A stretch of 9,807 nucleotides of DNA from an uncultured Burkholderiales bacterium (GTDB lineage Bacteria; Pseudomonadota; Gammaproteobacteria; Burkholderiales; Burkholderiaceae_C): assembly GCA_903926695.1 (NCBI GenBank), contig CAIYKK010000687.1, positions 1-9,807 of the forward strand, in the 5' to 3' direction. A program made the position numbers and the translations under genes. The first letter of the stretch is position 1. Every line of letters begins with the position of its first letter. Below are positions 6,653 to 9,807 of the stretch, piece by piece. Under the pieces are notes generated by a model that searched no databases, had not been told where the DNA came from, and saw nothing but the letters and a program-made list of their open reading frames with translations.

Positions 6653-6746
6653 GACGAGCCTTGACCCCGGCACTGGCTCTACAGTTAGGGCTGCTTGGTT
6701 CCCCACCTGACCCGGTTGGCCGCTTCACCATGCGGGAAGGCTCGTC
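6653..6746 (-). ncRNA. ffs: Signal recognition particle 4.5S RNA (small SRP RNA)
   Basis: Read on the minus strand, the transcript holds the invariant SRP domain IV core GGTCAGGTGGGGAACCAAGC, with the GGAA tetraloop at 6699-6702 and the asymmetric internal loop AGCAGCC following it. The ends pair perfectly over 10 bp: GACGAGCCTT at 6746-6737 with AAGGCTCGTC at 6662-6653. This gives a single long hairpin of about 94 nt, the usual size of the small bacterial SRP RNA. It binds Ffh and FtsY for co-translational membrane targeting and is essential. The 5' end agrees with the start predicted from the -10 box. The exact 3' end is inferred from pairing; no T-rich terminator is visible after it. Confidence 0.95.
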
Positions 6747-6753
6747 GGGGCTG

Positions 6754-6783
6754 ATTATAGGGGGATTGGGCGGGTTCTTTGAA
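6754..6783 (-). promoter_or_regulatory. Sigma-70 promoter of ffs
   Basis: On the minus strand a perfect TATAAT (6759-6754) is preceded by TTCAAA (6783-6778; 4 of 6 to TTGACA) with an 18-bp spacer. The predicted start, about 7 nt after the -10 box, falls at 6747-6746, exactly where the outer stem of the SRP RNA begins. Strong promoters of this kind are typical of stable RNA genes. Confidence 0.85.
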
Positions 6784-6880
6784 CGCAAATCCAGATTTAT
6801 GCGCGCTGCGGAGTTTGGCTTGTCGGGCGCTGGGCAATTTTTATTTTTTCAGCGGCGGGCGCGGCGGCGCACGGCGCGTC

Positions 6881-6889
6881 TGCTATAAG
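6881..6889 (+). promoter_or_regulatory. Putative extended -10 promoter of fccAB
   Basis: TGCTATAAG gives a TATAAG hexamer (6884-6889, 5 of 6 to consensus) with the extended -10 TG at 6881-6882. The region about 17 bp upstream is GC-only and offers no -35 box, so the extended -10 would carry recognition, or an activator is needed. Predicted start is near 6896, giving a leader of about 29 nt that includes the ribosome binding site AAAGGA (6913-6918), 6 nt before the fccA ATG. Confidence 0.5.
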
Positions 6890-6924
6890 ACTTTCGGATG
6901 TTGATTTTTCGCAAAGGATAAGTC

Positions 6925-7215
6925 ATGAAGTGTTATTTGTTGCTGGCTGGCGCGCTGCTGGCTGTGTCAAGCGGGGCGCAGGCCCAAGCGCTCGATGCAC
7001 AGGCGCGTAGCATGGCGGCAACCTGCGTGGGCTGCCACAGCGGACAGTCTGGCCAGGTTTCTCTGGCGGGTGTCAGCCGCGATGAATTGATCCAGAAACT
7101 GCAAGCCTTCAAAGCTGGAACGCGGCCCGCGACGGTCATGAAGCAGATCAGTCAGGGCTATTCTGATACGCAGTTGACGGCGGTGGTGGCCTACTTTTCG
7201 ACCCAGAAAAAATAA
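6925..7215 (+). CDS. fccA: Monoheme cytochrome c subunit of flavocytochrome c sulfide dehydrogenase
   Basis: A 96-residue class I cytochrome c. A Sec signal peptide occupies residues 1-20 (MKCYLLLAGALLAVSSGAQA), leaving a mature protein of about 76 residues. The single heme site is CVGCH at 34-38; M72 in ATVMKQISQGYSD is the likely sixth heme ligand. It receives electrons from the flavoprotein encoded 12 nt downstream and passes them to the periplasmic cytochrome pool. The classic purple sulfur bacterial partner is a diheme protein of about 21 kDa, so this is the short monoheme type. The start is supported by AAAGGA 6 nt upstream. Family as c-type cytochrome is certain; the fccA role rests on the gene next door. 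Confidence 0.92.
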   Translation: MKCYLLLAGALLAVSSGAQAQALDAQARSMAATCVGCHSGQSGQVSLAGVSRDELIQKLQAFKAGTRPATVMKQISQGYSDTQLTAVVAYFSTQKK

Positions 7216-7227
7216 CCGGGCACCATC

Positions 7228-8505
7228 ATGCAACGTCGTCAATTTGTGCGGGGCGCCAGCGCGGCGGGTGTGCTCGGTCTGGTGTCGGCCTGCGCGGGCC
7301 GCAGCGGTGCCAGCGCGCCCAAGGTTGTGGTCGTGGGCGGCGGCTATGGCGGCGCGACGGCGGCCAAATACGTGCGCATGTGGTCGGACTACGGCATTGA
7401 GGTGACGCTGATCGAACCGAACGCCAGTTTTATTTCCTGCCCGATGTCCAATCTGGTCGTGGGCGGCAGCAGGGCGATGGCCGACATCACCCAGTCTTTC
7501 GCTCCGCTGGCCAAATATCACGGCGTGCGGCTGGTGCAGGACCGCGTGACGCGCATCGACCCCGAGCGCCGCCGCGTGTTGCTGGCCCAAGGCGGCGAGC
7601 TGGCCTATGACCGCCTGATCTTGTCGCCCGGCGTGGATTTCGTCTGGAGCAATCTGCCCGGCATGGCCAGCGAAGCCGCGCAAGCCAAAGTGCTGCACGC
7701 CTGGAAGGCCGGAGCGCAAACCGTGGCGCTGCGCCGCCAGCTCGAAGCCATGCCCGATGGCGGCGTGTATGCGCTGTCGATTCCGCTGGCGCCGTACCGC
7801 TGCCCGCCCGGCCCGTATGAGCGCGCCTGCCAGGTCGCGCACTATTTCAGCCAGTTCAAGCCGCGCAGCAAGGTGCTGATCCTCGAGGCCAACGAGGATG
7901 TGACTTCCAAAGCCGCGCTGTTCAAAAAAGCCTGGGCCGAGCGCTACAAAAACATCGTCGAATACCGCCCGGCGCACAAAGCGGTTGATGTGGACGCGGC
8001 CACCGGCACGCTCAAGTTTGAATTCCACGACGACGTGAAAGCCGATGTGCTCAACGTGATTCCCGACAACCGGGCGGGCGAGATTGCCGTCACAACGGGG
8101 CTGGCCAACATGGACCGGCGCTGGTGCGAGGTGGATTTTTTGACCTTTGAATCGACGGTGGCCAAAAACATCCATGTGCTGGGCGACGCGGTGCAAATCG
8201 CGCCCGCCATGCCCAAGTCCGGCCACATGGCGAATCAGCACGGCAAAACCTGCGCGGCGGCGGTTGTGGCGCTGCTGACCGGCCAGCCGCCCAACGAGCA
8301 GCCGATTTACAACAACGTCTGCTACAGCTTTGTGAGCAGCACCGAAGCGGTGCATGTGGCCAGCGTGCATCGCTACGATGCGGCCAAAAAAACCATGCTC
8401 ACGGTGCCGGGGTCGGGCGGCTTGTCCGGCGCGGCCAGCGAACTCGAAGGGCGCTACGCAATGGCTTGGGCCGCGAATATCTGGGCCGACACGCTGGGCC
8501 GTTAA
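7228..8505 (+). CDS. fccB: Flavocytochrome c sulfide dehydrogenase, FAD-binding subunit
   Basis: A 425-residue periplasmic flavoprotein that oxidises sulfide to sulfur/polysulfide. The N-terminus has a twin-arginine motif (QRRQFVRG, 2-9) and a hydrophobic stretch to about 21. The FAD-binding KVVVVGGGYGGATAAKYV is at 32-49. C71 in FISCPMSNLVVGG aligns with the cysteine that binds FAD covalently in the Allochromatium enzyme (Cys42 of the mature protein). C192 in RCPPGPYERA and C365 in NNVCYSF align with the redox-active disulfide pair (Cys161/Cys337). LGDAVQIAPAMPKSGHMANQHGK (from 318) is the second FAD contact. All key residues are present, so it should be active. It forms an operon with fccA. 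VSAC at 19-22 also resembles a lipobox. No sox genes are visible in the window. Confidence 0.94.
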   Translation: MQRRQFVRGASAAGVLGLVSACAGRSGASAPKVVVVGGGYGGATAAKYVRMWSDYGIEVTLIEPNASFISCPMSNLVVGGSRAMADITQSFAPLAKYHGVRLVQDRVTRIDPERRRVLLAQGGELAYDRLILSPGVDFVWSNLPGMASEAAQAKVLHAWKAGAQTVALRRQLEAMPDGGVYALSIPLAPYRCPPGPYERACQVAHYFSQFKPRSKVLILEANEDVTSKAALFKKAWAERYKNIVEYRPAHKAVDVDAATGTLKFEFHDDVKADVLNVIPDNRAGEIAVTTGLANMDRRWCEVDFLTFESTVAKNIHVLGDAVQIAPAMPKSGHMANQHGKTCAAAVVALLTGQPPNEQPIYNNVCYSFVSSTEAVHVASVHRYDAAKKTMLTVPGSGGLSGAASELEGRYAMAWAANIWADTLGR

Positions 8506-8574
8506 GCGCCAGCCTGCGCCGGTGCGGGCACAATCGGAAGCTTCAATCCTCTTCCAGAACCAGGAAATAGCCCC

Positions 8575-9342
8575 ATGCCCCGCGTCGTTTTTAACCAAAA
8601 AGGAGGGGTGGGAAAATCCACCATCACCTGCAACCTCGCCGCCATCAGCGCCAGCCGGGGGTTGCGCACCCTCGTCATTGATCTGGACCAGCAGGGCAAT
8701 TCCAGCGCTTATCTCATGGGCGGCACCCTGGCCGACGGCCAGCCCAACGTGGCCGGTTTTTTTGAAAACACCCTGAGCTACAGCCTGCGCAAGGTTTCGC
8801 CCACCGAATTTATTGTGGCCACACCGCACGAACGGTTAGACGTGATGCTGTCAAGCCCGGCGCTCGACGAGCTGCAGGCCAAGCTCGAATCGCGCCACAA
8901 AATCCTCAAACTGCGCGAAGCCCTGCAGCAGCTCGCCAGCGACTACGACCGCATTTATATCGACACGCCGCCCGCGCTGAACTTCTACACCCGCTCGGCG
9001 CTGATTGGGGCGCGCAGCTGCCTGATTCCGTTTGACTGCGACGATTTTTCGCGCAAGGCGCTCTACACGCTACTGGAAAACGTGCAGGAAATTCAGGCCG
9101 ACCACAACGCCGATCTGGCCGTCGAAGGCATTGTGGTGAACCAGTTCCAGCCACGGGCCAATTTGCCCCAGCGAATCGTCAACGAATTGATTGCCGAAGG
9201 CTTGCCGGTGCTGACGCCGTATTTGCCCTCGTCCGTCAAGATTCGGGAGTCGCATCAGCAGTCGCTGCCGATGATTTACCTCGATCCCGGCCACAAGCTG
9301 ACGCAGGCGTTGGTGGCGCTGCACGACAGCTTGACGCGCTGA
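8575..9342 (+). CDS. ParA/MinD-family ATPase, orphan
   Basis: A 255-residue P-loop ATPase with the deviant Walker A KGGVGKST at 9-16 (signature K9, catalytic K14), switch I region VIDLDQQGNSS (34-44; D36, D38) and Walker B-like IYIDTPPALNF with D130. The usual DxDPQ of ParA is DLDQQ here. There is no N-terminal helix-turn-helix, as in small chromosomal or type Ib ParA proteins. No parB or centromere-like repeats are seen, and dnaX starts 14 nt after its stop codon, so a role in chromosomal segregation of a plasmid type is unlikely; positioning of another cargo or a replication-linked role is possible. The start follows AGGAAATAG, giving a Shine-Dalgarno AGGA (8561-8564) 10 nt upstream of the ATG. 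Confidence 0.93.
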   Translation: MPRVVFNQKGGVGKSTITCNLAAISASRGLRTLVIDLDQQGNSSAYLMGGTLADGQPNVAGFFENTLSYSLRKVSPTEFIVATPHERLDVMLSSPALDELQAKLESRHKILKLREALQQLASDYDRIYIDTPPALNFYTRSALIGARSCLIPFDCDDFSRKALYTLLENVQEIQADHNADLAVEGIVVNQFQPRANLPQRIVNELIAEGLPVLTPYLPSSVKIRESHQQSLPMIYLDPGHKLTQALVALHDSLTR

Positions 9343-9343
9343 C

Positions 9344-9349
9344 TAGAAT
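9344..9349 (+). promoter_or_regulatory. Possible -10 box directly upstream of dnaX
   Basis: TAGAAT (5 of 6 to TATAAT) overlaps the end of the ParA stop region and ends 6 nt before the dnaX ATG, so a transcript starting about 7 nt downstream would begin at or next to the ATG and be leaderless. No good -35 box is found 16-18 bp upstream (best is TGCACG at 9320). Readthrough from the ParA gene is the alternative source of dnaX mRNA. Confidence 0.35.
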
Positions 9350-9355
9350 CCCCGC

Positions 9356-9807
9356 ATGTCTTATCTTGTCCTTGCCCGCAAATACCGTCCCCGCAATTTC
9401 TCGGAAATGGTGGGGCAGTCGCATGTCGTGCAGGCGCTGGGCAACGCGCTGGGCACTGGGCGGCTGCACCACGCTTATTTATTCACCGGCACGCGGGGCG
9501 TGGGCAAAACCACCGTGTCGCGCATTCTGGCCAAGTCGCTCAACTGCACCGGTTTGGACGGGCAGGGCGGCATCACCGCCGAACCCTGCGGCGTGTGCGA
9601 CGCCTGCCGCGACATCGACAGCGGGCGTTTTGTCGATTACACCGAGCTGGACGCGGCCTCAAACCGAGGTGTTGATGAAGTGCAATCGCTACTGGAGCAG
9701 GCGGTTTACAAGCCGGTCGTCGGGCGCTTTAAAGTCTTCATGATTGACGAAGTTCACATGCTGACGAACACGGCCTTCAACGCCATGCTCAAGACGCTGG
9801 AAGAGCC
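9356..9807 (+). CDS. dnaX: DNA polymerase III subunit gamma/tau, N-terminal part
   Basis: The first 150 residues of DnaX, the ATPase of the clamp loader, cut by the right window edge. MSYLVLARKYRPRNFSEMVGQ is the universal DnaX start. Walker A GTRGVGKTT is at 45-53, zinc ligands are C64, C78, C81 and C84, the ASNRGVDEV segment is at 101-109, and Walker B with the DEVH box (VFMIDEVHML) is at 127-136. It loads the beta clamp and organises the replisome. Domain III and any programmed frameshift site for gamma/tau lie outside the window. There is no Shine-Dalgarno sequence before the ATG; a TAGAAT hexamer ends 6 nt upstream. Confidence 0.97.
   Translation, partial: MSYLVLARKYRPRNFSEMVGQSHVVQALGNALGTGRLHHAYLFTGTRGVGKTTVSRILAKSLNCTGLDGQGGITAEPCGVCDACRDIDSGRFVDYTELDAASNRGVDEVQSLLEQAVYKPVVGRFKVFMIDEVHMLTNTAFNAMLKTLEE

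Larger units (their letters stand above)
6569..6924. other. Intergenic region between the DUF3298-like gene and fccA
   Basis: 356 bp without a protein-coding gene. From left to right it holds the 5' leader of the minus-strand DUF3298-like gene (6569-6652), the SRP RNA gene (6653-6746), its promoter (6754-6783), about 95 bp with no recognised element except an AT-rich run at 6837-6849, and the fccA promoter and ribosome binding site (6881-6918). The minus-strand ffs transcript points into the DUF3298-like gene 85 bp downstream. Confidence 0.8.

Noticed and set aside
8506..8574. CACAAT (8529-8534) as the -10 box of the ParA gene
   Set aside because: No -35 box at suitable distance; a single weak hexamer is not enough to call a promoter.
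6967..8829. A 620-codon open frame on the minus strand
   Set aside because: It is antisense to fccA, fccB and the start of the ParA gene, all of which have clear family motifs; the His/Arg/Gly/Ala-rich product is a shadow of high-GC third positions.

Overview
The window looks like chromosomal DNA of a GC-rich betaproteobacterium, probably Burkholderiales and most likely Comamonadaceae. The basis is high GC, strong G/C at third codon positions, a small SRP RNA with the betaproteobacterial form of the apical loop, an FccAB-type sulfide dehydrogenase, and an orphan ParA next to dnaX. The family assignment is inference; no 16S or other taxonomic marker is present.

Layout. (1) Positions 1-198 are the leader-distal end of a type I-F CRISPR array: 28-nt repeats with a Csy4-type hairpin, 32-nt spacers, and last repeats that decay. 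Leader and cas genes would lie to the left, outside the window. (2) Positions 216-5318 hold a tight three-gene + strand operon: an SbcD/YhaO-type metallophosphoesterase, an SbcC/YhaN-type SMC-like ATPase (4-nt ATGA overlap), and a small, very acidic protein of unknown function. The ribosome binding site of the first gene lies 3 bases past the last repeat, so array and operon are physically fused. (3) Positions 5324-6568 (minus strand) encode a membrane-anchored periplasmic protein with a DUF3298/RsiV-like domain, convergent with the operon. (4) Positions 6569-6924 are intergenic and hold the SRP 4.5S RNA gene (ffs, minus strand) with a consensus -10 box, plus the promoter region of the next operon. 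(5) Positions 6925-8505 encode a monoheme cytochrome c and a Tat-exported flavoprotein, together a flavocytochrome c sulfide dehydrogenase (fccA-fccB). (6) Positions 8575-9342 encode an orphan ParA/MinD-type ATPase, and the 5' part of dnaX begins at 9356 and runs off the window.

The most interesting point is the link between the array and its neighbour. Spacer 2 (81-112), read on the opposite strand, encodes NREVSEDLVP, exactly residues 136-145 of the SbcD/YhaO-type protein encoded about 500 bp downstream. All 10 of 32 nucleotide differences are synonymous. The spacer therefore appears to have been taken from a diverged homolog of the gene that now abuts the array. Spacer 1 encodes TPRECERLQG, a signature of DNA cytosine-5 methyltransferases, so it probably targets a phage- or plasmid-borne methylase. 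The spacer-neighbour match raises the possibility that the SbcCD/YhaNO-like pair has homologs on mobile DNA seen by this immune system, and that the three-gene operon is linked in role to CRISPR or to DNA-end processing. That link is inference.
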